From contig NZ_JAHXYW010000010.1 in assembly GCF_019969725.1 (NCBI RefSeq), positions 62,001-126,000 of the forward strand: a DNA stretch of 64,000 nucleotides, in the 5' to 3' direction. Under the pieces are notes generated by a model. The model had not been told where the DNA came from. It was given only the letters and a program-made list of their open reading frames with translations, and did no database searches. Position 1 is the first letter of the stretch. The number at the start of each line of letters is the position of its first letter. This document shows positions 34,742-43,007 of this stretch, piece after piece. The position numbers and the translations under genes were made by a program. This DNA is from Neobacillus bataviensis. Its GTDB lineage: Bacteria > Bacillota > Bacilli > Bacillales_B > DSM-18226.

Positions 34742-34776
34742 GAGGTAAGGGATTTTATCCCTTGCCTCTTTCTGTT
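34742..34776 (+). terminator. Riboswitch expression-platform terminator
   Basis: GAGGTAAGGGA / TCCCTTGCCTC stem with TTT loop, followed by TTTCTGTTTT; 40 bases before serA. Confidence 0.85.
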
Positions 34777-34815
34777 TTCTAGGAAACCACCACAAGCGAA
34801 AAGGGGAGAATAAGG

Positions 34816-36015
34816 ATGAACACAACAACTTTAGAAAAGGTAAAAACGATTAAAACGCTTAATAATATTGCCGAAAGCGGGCTTAAGGTTTTTCAAAAGG
34901 GTCAATTTGCTATCGATAATGACTGTGAAAACCCAGATGCTATTTTGGTTCGAAGCTTTAACATGCATACATTGGAAATCGGCGACAAGGTCAAAGCCAT
35001 TGCTCGTGCAGGAGCGGGTGTCAATAATATTCCGGTTACTCAATGTACGGACCAAGGAATCGTTGTCTTTAATACCCCTGGTGCGAATGCGAACGCGGTA
35101 AAAGAAATGGTGCTGACTTCTTTGATGGCTTCATCCCGAAATCTTTTTGCGGGAATTGCCTGGACCAAGACATTGGAAGGCGAGGGTGCGCAAATTCCAA
35201 AGCTTGTAGAAGCAGGAAAGAAGCAATTTGTCGGAAAAGAAATTAAGGGGAAAACCCTAGGTGTTATTGGCCTGGGTGCGATCGGCGCGCTTGTTGCAAA
35301 TGATGCGCTTGATTTAGATATGGATGTGATTGGGTTTGATCCGTTCATCTCTGTTGATACGGCTTGGAACTTGTCCCGCAATGTTCAAAGAGCGATGACG
35401 ATTGATCAGTTGTTTGCAGAGTCTGATTATATTACGGTCCACGTTCCGTTAACGGATGATACAAGGGAAATGTTTAATCAAGCCACTTTTAGCCTGATGA
35501 AGCCAGGCGTTCATATATTGAATTTCTCACGCGGCGAGCTTGTGAATGAAGCTGATATGGCCGCGGCCCTGGAAAGCGGTGTGGTTGGCAAGTATATCAC
35601 CGATTTCCCGAATGAAAATGTGCTAAAAATGAAAAATGCTATTCCTATTCCTCATCTTGGTGCTTCTACTCAAGAATCGGAGGAAAACTGTGCGATTATG
35701 GCGGCCCGTCAGGTGAAGGACTTTCTTGAGACAGGAAACATCAAAAACTCAGTCAATTTTCCAAACGCTTCCCTGCCATATACCGGAAAGCGCCGTGTCG
35801 CAGCCTTCCATCATAATGTTCCTAATATGGTTGGCCAGATTACCTCTGCGATCTCAAGCTACCAATTGAACATCGCAGACATGGTCAACAGAAGCCGAGG
35901 GGATTATGCCTATACCATCATTGATATTGATAACAAAGTAAACGGCGATATCATTCCTAGCTTGGAGGAAAAAATTAAGCAGATTGCGGGTATTGTTAAC
36001 GTCCGGGTTATATAA
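34816..36015 (+). CDS. serA: D-3-phosphoglycerate dehydrogenase
   Basis: A 399-residue NAD-dependent hydroxyacid dehydrogenase with ACT tail. Substrate/catalytic parts: IARAGAGVNNIPVTQC, the Rossmann motif GVIGLGAIGALVAND, catalytic Arg in SRGELVNEADM, catalytic His in PHLGASTQESEENC; ACT domain from about 318. It starts serine synthesis from 3-phosphoglycerate, which feeds glycine and one-carbon units to folate. Control by the ZTP riboswitch ties it to one-carbon need. ATG behind AAAGGGGAG. Confidence 0.93.
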   Translation: MNTTTLEKVKTIKTLNNIAESGLKVFQKGQFAIDNDCENPDAILVRSFNMHTLEIGDKVKAIARAGAGVNNIPVTQCTDQGIVVFNTPGANANAVKEMVLTSLMASSRNLFAGIAWTKTLEGEGAQIPKLVEAGKKQFVGKEIKGKTLGVIGLGAIGALVANDALDLDMDVIGFDPFISVDTAWNLSRNVQRAMTIDQLFAESDYITVHVPLTDDTREMFNQATFSLMKPGVHILNFSRGELVNEADMAAALESGVVGKYITDFPNENVLKMKNAIPIPHLGASTQESEENCAIMAARQVKDFLETGNIKNSVNFPNASLPYTGKRRVAAFHHNVPNMVGQITSAISSYQLNIADMVNRSRGDYAYTIIDIDNKVNGDIIPSLEEKIKQIAGIVNVRVI

Positions 36016-36078
36016 ATAAGAAAAAGTAATTAAATTTAAAGGGCGCTGAAAATAGTCCTAGGCATTCTTCTTCGGTCA

Positions 36079-36230
36079 TTAAGGACAAAACTAGCCCCGG
36101 GAGCAGGCAAAATGTCCTTAATAACGCCACTTGAGGACAACACTAGCCTCGGGAGCAAGTAAAATGTCCTTAATAACGCTTCTTAAGGACAAAACTAGCC
36201 TTGGAAGTAAGGAAAATGTCCTTAATTATC
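36079..36230. repeat. Three tandem copies of a 52-bp TTAAGGACA...TGTCCTTAA unit
   Basis: Copies start at 36079, 36131 and 36183. Each begins TTAAGGACAAAACTAGCC (or close) and ends AAAATGTCCTTAATAACG, so the unit is an inverted repeat. It lies between the serA stop and the terminator at 36241. Confidence 0.8.
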
Positions 36231-36240
36231 CTTAAATTTT

Positions 36241-36294
36241 AAAAGACGACTTTCATTCAAACCTATTGAATGCTAAAGGTCGTCTTTTTTTAGT
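36241..36294 (+). terminator. Terminator after serA repeat block
   Basis: AAAAGACGAC / GTCGTCTTTT outer stem with an inner ATTCAA/TTGAAT stem, then a T-run. Confidence 0.8.
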
Positions 36295-36349
36295 TTTTTA
36301 ATACCCATAAATTTAAAGAGCTTGGCCCTAAACTAGAAAACAACACAAG

Positions 36350-36365
36350 AGTGATGTAAATCATA
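36350..36365. promoter_or_regulatory. CRP/FNR-type box upstream of ctaB
   Basis: AGTGATGTAAATCATA is a near-dyad (GTGAT/ATCAT) of the FNR/CRP family. Its centre is 41.5 bases before the start expected from TTTAAT (36387-36392), the class II activator position. Confidence 0.5.
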
Positions 36366-36434
36366 TATGTGTTTTTGGATGTATGTTTTAATGGAATAAA
36401 ACTACAAAAAATTTAGGGGGAAGGTGGGAAAGCG

Positions 36435-37367
36435 ATGAGCCGGGATGGATTGCCTTATCAAATACAGAGGACCTCATTATCGTGTGCTGAAAAACCAACC
36501 AGTCTGATTAAAGATTTAAAAGCCCTTTTTAAAGCAAGTGTGTTAATTGCCAACGTACTGCCTGTCTTTTCCGGATTCTGGTTGGCGTTATATTTTACGA
36601 ATTCATCCTTAGCCAATCATTGGGGGGATTTTTTACTAACGATGATGGGAAGTACGCTGGTGATGGCCGGAGCCCTTGTCCTCAATAACTGGTACGATGT
36701 TGATATTGATTCCGTCATGGACAGAACGAAACATCGGCCAACGGTAACGGGAAATATTTCTTTAAAAATGGTATTAACAATGGGAATTGCTTTTACGATT
36801 ATGGGGTTCGCTCTTTTGCTTTTTACCACGATTGAAGCAGTCATTTATGCCTTTGTTGGCTGGTTCACTTATGTGTTTTTATATACGATGTGGTCGAAAC
36901 GGAAATATACCTTTAATACGATCATCGGAAGTGTTTCGGGTGCGGTTTCTCCTTTAATTGGCTGGACGGCGATTGAATCTGGTTTTCACATTGTTCCGAT
37001 GATGTTGTTTCTGATTTTGTTTATTTGGCAAATGCCGCATACGTATGCGATTGCCATGAGGAAATATCACGAATATAAAGCGGCAGGGGTCGCAATGCTT
37101 CCGGTGGTGCGCGGGTTTACGGTTACGAAACGGCAAATTTTTGTTTATGCCGCCTGCTTACTTCCTTTGCCATTTTTCCTAGTGCCGATCGGGATGAAGT
37201 TTGTTGTCATTTCTTCATTGCTTAATGTTGGCTGGTTAGCTGTGAGCATCAAAGGATTCTTTACAAAAAATGATCAGCAATGGGCCCGTCTTGTTTTTCT
37301 CTATTCCGTGAATTATATCATGATTATTTTTCTGTTAACGGTTATTGTAACCCTACCGATTTTTTAA
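36435..37367 (+). CDS. ctaB: Protoheme IX farnesyltransferase (heme O synthase)
   Basis: A 310-residue polyprenyltransferase with about eight or nine helices. Diagnostic sites are NNWYDVDIDSVMDRTKHRP (DxxxDxxxxR) and LFIWQMPHTYAIAM. It farnesylates heme B to heme O for oxidases; the oxidase genes follow immediately, supporting use by the oxidase encoded downstream. ATG behind GGGGGAAGGTGGG. Confidence 0.94.
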   Translation: MSRDGLPYQIQRTSLSCAEKPTSLIKDLKALFKASVLIANVLPVFSGFWLALYFTNSSLANHWGDFLLTMMGSTLVMAGALVLNNWYDVDIDSVMDRTKHRPTVTGNISLKMVLTMGIAFTIMGFALLLFTTIEAVIYAFVGWFTYVFLYTMWSKRKYTFNTIIGSVSGAVSPLIGWTAIESGFHIVPMMLFLILFIWQMPHTYAIAMRKYHEYKAAGVAMLPVVRGFTVTKRQIFVYAACLLPLPFFLVPIGMKFVVISSLLNVGWLAVSIKGFFTKNDQQWARLVFLYSVNYIMIIFLLTVIVTLPIF

Positions 37368-37397
37368 AAACTGCCTCGAATGGAGGCAGTTTTTTTG
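37367..37397 (+). terminator. Terminator after ctaB
   Basis: AAAACTGCCTC / GAGGCAGTTTT stem, then a T-run. Confidence 0.85.
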
Positions 37398-37531
37398 TTC
37401 ACGGATTTGTCATTTTTGTTCATTTTCCATATAGCCACGTTAGAAACCGTGATAACAGCGCGGTTTGAAGCACTACTTTTTCCTCTAAGTCAAGCAAAAT
37501 GCCTCCGATTTTTTAAAATTGCCATTTTCGT

Positions 37532-37547
37532 GTGATGCAGTTCACTT
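37532..37547. promoter_or_regulatory. FNR box upstream of oxidase operon
   Basis: TGTGATGCAGTTCACT matches the Bacillus FNR pattern TGTGA-N6-TCACT exactly. The -10 TATGAT is at 37568-37573, placing the box centre about 40 bases before the start. Confidence 0.7.
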
Positions 37548-37614
37548 CAGTGAAAATCGTTCCCAATTATGATGAAGGTAAGAAATATTAAAGTAATTAA
37601 AGGGGTTGATTTTG

Positions 37615-37755
37615 GTGGGAGCAACAAAAGTTAACCAGAAAAAAAAGGCAGAAAAAGAGACGAATGTAGGAACTTGGATTTCCGTAGGAGTCCTCGCTGC
37701 TGTCATTCTATTTACGTATTTAGTCCTCTTCGGGCTATATATGGATAGGGTTTAG
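37615..37755 (+). CDS. Cytochrome c oxidase subunit IIa (ba3-type small subunit)
   Basis: Forty-six residues: Lys-rich head, then one helix VGVLAAVILFTYLVLFGLYM ending MDRV. This is the single-helix subunit IIa of ba3 oxidases, which supplies the helix missing from the shortened subunit II. GTG 37615 (or TTG 37612) lies behind AGGGG. Twelve bases precede the subunit II start. Confidence 0.75.
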   Translation: MGATKVNQKKKAEKETNVGTWISVGVLAAVILFTYLVLFGLYMDRV

Positions 37756-37767
37756 GGGGGAAAAGAG

Positions 37768-38235
37768 ATGAAAATGCATTTGGATGAAAAGATATGGCTG
37801 AGCATAAGCTTTGGGATCATTGTAATTTTTATGCTGATCACGGGCTACCAAGCCTTTTCGTTAGATATGGCACCCCCAAGCAATAAAGAGCTCATCGACC
37901 CGCAAAAAGTCGATCAAACGGCGCCATTCGATAAGCCGGGGATTACCAAAGTGGGCGAAAAGGAATACAACGTGGTGATGACGCTGCAGGTATTCAGTTT
38001 TAATCCAGGCAATATTGAAGTACCAGCCGGTTCAACTGTACATTTTACCTTAACTTCAAAGGATGTTGTTCATGGATTTGAAGTGGCCGGAACCAATTTG
38101 AATGCAATGGTGCCGCCGGGCCACATTCAAAAAATCACACAGAAATTTGATAAGCCAGGAAAATATTTAGTGTTATGTAATGAATATTGCGGTGCAGGCC
38201 ACCAGATGATGAGTACCACGATTACGGTTAAATAA
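37768..38235 (+). CDS. Cytochrome c oxidase subunit II (ba3-type)
   Basis: A 155-residue B-type subunit II with one N-terminal helix and a CuA cupredoxin domain. CuA ligands: His in VHGFEVAG, then Cys, Cys, His and Met in CNEYCGAGHQMM. It accepts electrons from cytochrome c. Short form with a single anchor, as expected when subunit IIa is separate. ATG behind GGGGGGAAAAG. Confidence 0.93.
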   Translation: MKMHLDEKIWLSISFGIIVIFMLITGYQAFSLDMAPPSNKELIDPQKVDQTAPFDKPGITKVGEKEYNVVMTLQVFSFNPGNIEVPAGSTVHFTLTSKDVVHGFEVAGTNLNAMVPPGHIQKITQKFDKPGKYLVLCNEYCGAGHQMMSTTITVK

Positions 38236-38249
38236 AGGGGGGGATCAAC

Positions 38250-39932
38250 GTGCAAACAGCAAAATTGAATACATTAAAAGAAAATGCAAATAGAGTAATG
38301 GGAATCAGCAATGAGGATGCGAGATTATCGAAATCATATATTTTTGTCGCCTTTGCCGCATTATTTTTAGGCGGACTGTTAGGGCTGCTTCAAGGCTTAA
38401 ACCGGGCAGGCCTGCTGGAGCTGCCAACCTGGCTCAATTATTATAAAGTTTTAACCTCACACGGTCTATTATTGGTGGTTGTTTTAACGGCTTTCTTCAC
38501 GATTGGTTACTTTTATGCAGCCATGTCTCATAATTTAGGCGGACTTCTTCCTAATGTAAGAAAGATCGCTTGGACTGGATTTGGTCTTAAGATCATTGGA
38601 TTTGTTTTAGCGGTGATCCCGATTTTAATGGGCGATGCATCTGTTATGTATACCTTTTATCCGCCAATGGCAGCCGCACCAATCTTTTATATTGGTTTAG
38701 TCTTTATCGTATTAGGCGTTTGGGCTTGCTGTTTTGGAGCATTCATTCAAGTAGCTAATTGAAGAAAAAATCATAAAGGGCAGCATGTTCCGATTCTTTC
38801 ATACTTTGCAACTGGTGTGTTTGTCCTATTGTTCTTTGCTCTTTTACCTGTAGCAGTCGAAGTAATCGTGTTGATTATCCCATGGTCCTTCGGCTGGGTT
38901 AAAACAATCAATGTTATGCTTGCTCGTACTCTATTTTGGGCCTTCGGCCATACGCTAGTTAATATTTGGTATTTAACCGCTACTTCTGCCTGGTATGTCG
39001 TAGTTCCAAAACTAATGGGCGGAAGACGCTGGAGTGATACCCTGACACGCGTCGTGATTATCGGCTTGGTGGTCATGAACATTACGGGTGGATTCCACCA
39101 TCAAATAATTGACCCAGGTATTTCTGAATCTGTTAAGTTCCTGCATGTATTTATGAGTTTAGCAATCGGCTTCCCGTCATTAATGACAGCATGGGCCATG
39201 TTTGCAGTATTTGAACGGACTGCAAGAAAGCAAGGCGGAAAAGGATTCATCGGCTGGTATAAAAAGATGCCATGGGGAGATGTTCGTTTCCTAGCACCAT
39301 TCATTGCGATGGCTGCCTTTATTCCAGCAGGTGCCGGCGGTATCGCGCAAACAACGAACCAATTAGACCAGGTTGTTCATAATACAATGTGGATTGCAGG
39401 CCATTTCCACTTAACATTAGGCATGACTGTTGCCATGACGTTCTTTGGCATTAGTTACTGGTTAGTTCCGTATATTTCAAAACGGGTGTTAACCCCACAA
39501 ATCAATCGCCTAGGTGTTATCCAAACTTGGATTTGGACAGTCGGTATGGTGTTAATGTCAGGGGCTATGCATACGGTCGGCCTACTAGGCTCACCACGCA
39601 GGACTTCATATACCACGTATGGTGATAACGCCACAGCATTAGGTTGGGATCCATATTTAATGTTCTTGGCCATTGGCGGAACCTTGTTAGTCATCGGTGT
39701 GATTCTTCAAGTGTATGCCGTAATCAACATGATGTTTTTTGCTCCTAAGGGAGAAACCGAATTCCCAATTGCGGAGGCGGAAGAAGATGGATCAGCCACT
39801 CCATATTGGACCGAACGCTGGGGATTATGGATTATCGTGATGCTGTTAGTGGTGGCGATGGCATATGTTATTCCGTTAACGGAGTTTATCGTCAATGCAC
39901 CTCCGGGATCACCACCTTTCAAAACTTGGTGA
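38250..39932 (+). pseudogene. Cytochrome c oxidase subunit I (ba3-type), interrupted by TGA
   Basis: The frame codes for a 560-residue B-type heme-copper oxidase subunit I, but codon 171 (38760-38762) is TGA. The flanks, QVAN and RKNHKGQHVPILSYF, are continuous and in frame, so this is one base away from TGG (Trp). Heme and CuB ligands are intact: TSHGLLLVVVL, FGHTLVNIWYL, GGFHHQIIDPG, AGHFHLTLG. No SD or start is found right after the TGA. Either a real nonsense mutation, a sequencing error or read-through; with the terminated product only three or four helices would be made. GTG start behind GGGGGGG. Confidence 0.85.
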
Positions 39933-39943
39933 TTTTTGAAAAA

Positions 39944-39979
39944 GAGATAGCTCGAATTGGTGGGCTATCTCCTTTTTTT
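39944..39979 (+). terminator. Terminator after oxidase subunit I
   Basis: GAGATAGC / GCTATCTC stem followed by a run of T. Confidence 0.8.
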
Positions 39980-40002
39980 AGTAAAAGGCTGTATTAAAGG
40001 AC

Positions 40003-40137
40003 ATTGTTGATTGGAGTGGAAGGTGCAAAGACTCCTGCGGGAGTACGGGGCAGGGGAGACCCCGCAGGCGCCAAAGCGCCGAGGAGGCTCCACGGCACGC
40101 CCGCGAACCGCTCGCACCTGGAGCGCAAATCAACAAC
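40003..40137. repeat. GC-rich Bacillaceae intergenic repeat
   Basis: Element bounded by ATTGTTGATT and AATCAACAA inverted ends. The middle is GC-rich (GACTCCTGCGGGAG, GGGGAGACCCCGCAGGCG, CCGAGGAGGCTCC), unlike the flanks, and strongly self-complementary. I recognise it as a repeat found many times in Bacillus-type genomes. It splits the oxidase genes from the sco gene. Confidence 0.8.
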
Positions 40138-40181
40138 TAAGTTTAACCGAGCCAAGTAAATAGATTTGGGAAGTGATCGTG

Positions 40182-40814
40182 ATGATCAAGGATTGGCGTA
40201 CAATAATGGCGTATATTATTGTCCTTTTATTTGGCATAACACTTTTCTACATCGGAACCAATGGGTTTAGTGCTTTTACGGCCGAAACGGCACGGGTCAA
40301 TAAACTGGTGCAGGATAAGCCGAAGTTCCCCAAAGTAACCTTAGAGGATAGCAAAGGCCGGGATTATTCTATTTCTGAATTTAAAGGTAAATATGTTTTT
40401 ATTACCTTTCTGTATACATCCTGTACCACGGTTTGTCCGCAATTGGAAATGAACATGTCGAAAGTGTATAGTGCGCTGCCACAGAAATATTTCGGGAAAG
40501 ATATCGTGTTTCTAAGTATTAGTTTTGACCCGGCGAGAGATGATCCGGGAACACTTGAAAAATATCGCAGCTATTTTCATAGCGACGGGGAAACCTGGAG
40601 AATGGCCCGGATTCTCAATAAAGCGGAGTTGGATTCCCTGTTAAAAGCATTTGGTGTCATTGTAATTCCAGATGGATATGGAAATTTCACTCATAATTCC
40701 GCGTTCTATTTAGTGGATCCGAAAGGTCAATTAGTGGATGTCATGGATTATAAAAAGACAGAGGAAGCGGCTAAGAAGGTTGCTGCCATCCTTAAAAGGG
40801 AAACGGGGGAGTAA
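40182..40814 (+). CDS. SCO1/SenC family copper chaperone
   Basis: About 210 residues: N-terminal membrane anchor, thioredoxin-like domain with the copper motif CTTVCP in FLYTSCTTVCPQLEMN and the third ligand His in FTHNSAFYLVDP. Sco proteins load CuA of subunit II. ATG 40182 is chosen with GGGAAG upstream rather than the GTGs at 40173 or 40179. Part of the oxidase gene set, but separated from it by the terminator and repeat. Confidence 0.9.
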   Translation: MIKDWRTIMAYIIVLLFGITLFYIGTNGFSAFTAETARVNKLVQDKPKFPKVTLEDSKGRDYSISEFKGKYVFITFLYTSCTTVCPQLEMNMSKVYSALPQKYFGKDIVFLSISFDPARDDPGTLEKYRSYFHSDGETWRMARILNKAELDSLLKAFGVIVIPDGYGNFTHNSAFYLVDPKGQLVDVMDYKKTEEAAKKVAAILKRETGE

Positions 40815-40817
40815 GCA

Positions 40818-41375
40818 ATGAAACAGGCTGTTTATGGTTTATTGATTTATATCGTTTTGGCGCTTCCCCCTGTTGCTCATTTATTGGAATCAATTATGAT
40901 CGTTCACATGCATATGCAAATGCCATTGCTCGTTTTTTCTGGATTTTTAATGGCGCGATTTTTACAATTGAAGGTTCCAGGCTTTTTTGAAAAATGGAAT
41001 CGAAACGGGATTCCCGGAGTTTTTCTATTTATTATCATTATGGTTTATTGGACGATTCCGAAAACAATGGACGAGACGTTAACAGTGCAAAGTGCGGAGA
41101 TATTGAAATTTGTGACGCTGCCGTTTTTAGCAGGAGTTTCTTTAAGGGATAGCTGGAAAAAGCTTAGCGGGCTTGGGAAAAATGTTCTTATTCTTATTTT
41201 CACCGTTAAATATTTTGGAATGGGCTTATTATATATCAACATACCCATCCAATTGTGCAACAACTATCTTGTGATGGACCAATTAACCCTGGGCTGGGGG
41301 TTTTTGACGACCGCTATCTGTATGGTCATTTACTTGGTTTATGTCGCTTTTACCGATCGGACGCAATATGAATAG
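40818..41375 (+). CDS. CtaG-like multi-helix membrane protein
   Basis: A 185-residue membrane protein with about five or six helices, four bases behind the sco gene. The extracytoplasmic end carries VAHLLESIMIVHMHMQM, a His/Met cluster recalling the copper-binding HMxxH pattern of CtaG-type assembly factors. The family cannot be named with certainty; a role in CuB assembly is an inference from neighbours and the motif. Confidence 0.65.
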   Translation: MKQAVYGLLIYIVLALPPVAHLLESIMIVHMHMQMPLLVFSGFLMARFLQLKVPGFFEKWNRNGIPGVFLFIIIMVYWTIPKTMDETLTVQSAEILKFVTLPFLAGVSLRDSWKKLSGLGKNVLILIFTVKYFGMGLLYINIPIQLCNNYLVMDQLTLGWGFLTTAICMVIYLVYVAFTDRTQYE

Positions 41376-41399
41376 CAGCGCGACGTTTAATGGAACGGG

Positions 41400-41429
41400 T
41401 CCCCTCGTATAATCGAGGGGATTTGTTTT
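41400..41429 (+). terminator. Terminator of the sco operon
   Basis: TCCCCTCG / CGAGGGGA stem with TATAAT loop, then TTTGTTTTG. Confidence 0.8.
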
Positions 41430-41466
41430 GATCGATCGCAACTGCCCAGGTGTTTGCTTAAAGGAT

Positions 41467-42171
41467 TTATTTATATAAAAAAACCTTCAGGCTGCCTTTC
41501 CTGTCAAGGGTGGCCAGTAGAACGTTATTTACCTCCGTTTGGTATAACCTTTCTAAACTGGAATCAACCCAGCCTTCGTCCTTATTTATTTGTTTTAATT
41601 CCTTATAATCAATTTTACCTTCCTTAATAATAATCCTTGGCAAATCGAAGGGTCCTGTTTCCATTTGAAAGGATGATGGTGTAATTGGTTCATATTTTGG
41701 GTCCAAAAAAACGGAAATTTTACCGTCTGGTTCCCATATTGCTATTGCTACCTTTTTCACATCCTCTACCTTTTCTTTACGCAATTCTTCTAATAAATCA
41801 TCAATTGAAATTTTTGCTTTTTTTAATCCTTTATTAATGATTTCTCCATCTTGAACCACTTTAATTGGTGCGCTGATTATTAGCCTTCTTAGCCGAGGCC
41901 ATTTAAGGATACTAAATATTCCAACCAGATATAGGATAACCAATACACTTGTTGTAATGATTGGCCCTTTAAGTCCTAGATGTTCGTCAGACAACGGATG
42001 GGCAATAATGTTTCCAATAACTAAAGTAATAACAAAATCAAGTAGTCTTAATTGAGAGATGGCACGTTGTCCTAAGGTTTTGGCCACAAACACCAAAAAG
42101 AAAAAAGCAACAATAGCCCTAAGAATCCAATCAATGGTTGTAAGTGACTCCTGGTTTAGAAAAAAATCCAT
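41467..42171 (-). CDS. DUF421 membrane protein (YetF-like), long form
   Basis: About 234 residues: three N-terminal helices with TLGQRAISQLRLLDFVITLV, GNIIAHPLSD, then the DUF421 cytoplasmic domain twice in miniature (KVVQDGEIINKGLKKAKISI; KIDYKELKQINKDEGWVDSS). ATG 42171 follows AAAGGA with 10 bases; an upstream TTG at 42195 is less likely. Monocistronic. Confidence 0.87.
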   Translation of the reverse strand: MDFFLNQESLTTIDWILRAIVAFFFLVFVAKTLGQRAISQLRLLDFVITLVIGNIIAHPLSDEHLGLKGPIITTSVLVILYLVGIFSILKWPRLRRLIISAPIKVVQDGEIINKGLKKAKISIDDLLEELRKEKVEDVKKVAIAIWEPDGKISVFLDPKYEPITPSSFQMETGPFDLPRIIIKEGKIDYKELKQINKDEGWVDSSLERLYQTEVNNVLLATLDRKGSLKVFLYK

Positions 42172-42330
42172 ATAAGACACATCCTTTATTCCCAAAAGCT
42201 ACCACATAGTTTAACTCTGATTTTACTTTAGTAACCAACCATAATTAATAATTTTTGAATTATGGAATGAACCGTCAAACTTTAAACAATGCAAAAATCA
42301 TTCAAAATTTGAATGCTTGGTATTATACTG

Positions 42331-42447
42331 TGTTTATACATAAATAATCACCCGGTCGGAGGAGACACCCTTTGGGCAGATATGAGTGCCGCCTATGATA
42401 ATTTACCAGACCATATAAAAGAAAAAATGTACCGCTTTTTTTATTGA
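42331..42447 (+). pseudogene. Fragment of a TauD/TfdA-type dioxygenase
   Basis: One frame gives HPVGGDTLWADMSAAYDNLP then DHIKEKMYRFFY before TGA. The GGDTLWAxMxAAYD part is characteristic of alpha-ketoglutarate-dependent taurine dioxygenases. Nothing recognisable of the rest of the enzyme lies on either side, so this is a deletion remnant. Confidence 0.65.
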
Positions 42448-42517
42448 TGCGAATATTTTATAAAGAACATGAATACTATTTTGGAAGGATTTCAACCAAA
42501 AGAGGGTGGGAAAATAC

Positions 42518-42910
42518 ATGGGATCCATTGGAAATTACTATCGTATTTTAGACGTACCCTATGATGCAACTTTTGAGGAAATTAAAGAAGCTTATCGAAA
42601 AAAAGTAAAAGAAGTACATCCAGATAAAGACAATGGGAATTCTGAACAGTTTAAAAGAGTGAAAGAAGCCTATGAAACTCTTAAAAATGTTGAAAAAAGA
42701 AAGCGGTATGACGATCACCTGTTCGCAACAGCTCATAACTTCACACATCATCTAAAACAGGAATCTCCTGTTGAAACGAATCCTTTCATAAAGCTAGTAA
42801 ATTTACAAAATAAAAATCGAAAACAGGTTACCCTTTCACCAGTACTCCTAAATGCGGCTCTTATTCTAATTGAAGTTTTAGGAAATGCGTATTTAAATAA
42901 AAAGAAATAA
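42518..42910 (+). CDS. J-domain (DnaJ-like) protein
   Basis: About 130 residues. J domain at 4-70 (NYYRILDVPYDATFEEIKEA, with the HPD triad in KEVHPDKDNG and FKRVKEAYETL). The rest (KQVTLSPVLLNAALILIEVL) is a single hydrophobic stretch that may be a membrane anchor at the C-terminus. J proteins stimulate DnaK. GTG at 42506 is inside the site AGAGGGTGGG, so ATG 42518 is used. Confidence 0.85.
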   Translation: MGSIGNYYRILDVPYDATFEEIKEAYRKKVKEVHPDKDNGNSEQFKRVKEAYETLKNVEKRKRYDDHLFATAHNFTHHLKQESPVETNPFIKLVNLQNKNRKQVTLSPVLLNAALILIEVLGNAYLNKKK

Positions 42911-42959
42911 AACAGCAGCGGTTAGACAACCAATTTTATTGTCCATCGCTGCTGTTTTT
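42911..42959 (+). terminator. Terminator after J-domain gene
   Basis: AACAGCAGCG / CGCTGCTGTT stem followed by TTTTT. Confidence 0.85.
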
Positions 42960-43007
42960 GTACTTGTTTTTTAAGATTCAGGCAAGGCTATTCGGTTCCT
43001 CTAAAAC

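Noticed and set aside
38760..38762. Selenocysteine codon at the TGA in oxidase subunit I
   Set aside because: The position is expected to be Trp, there is no stem-loop of SECIS type next to it and selenoproteins are not expected in this enzyme.
36435..41375. Mobile element origin of the oxidase region
   Set aside because: No transposase, integrase or attachment site seen; the only repeat is the common intergenic element at 40003-40137.
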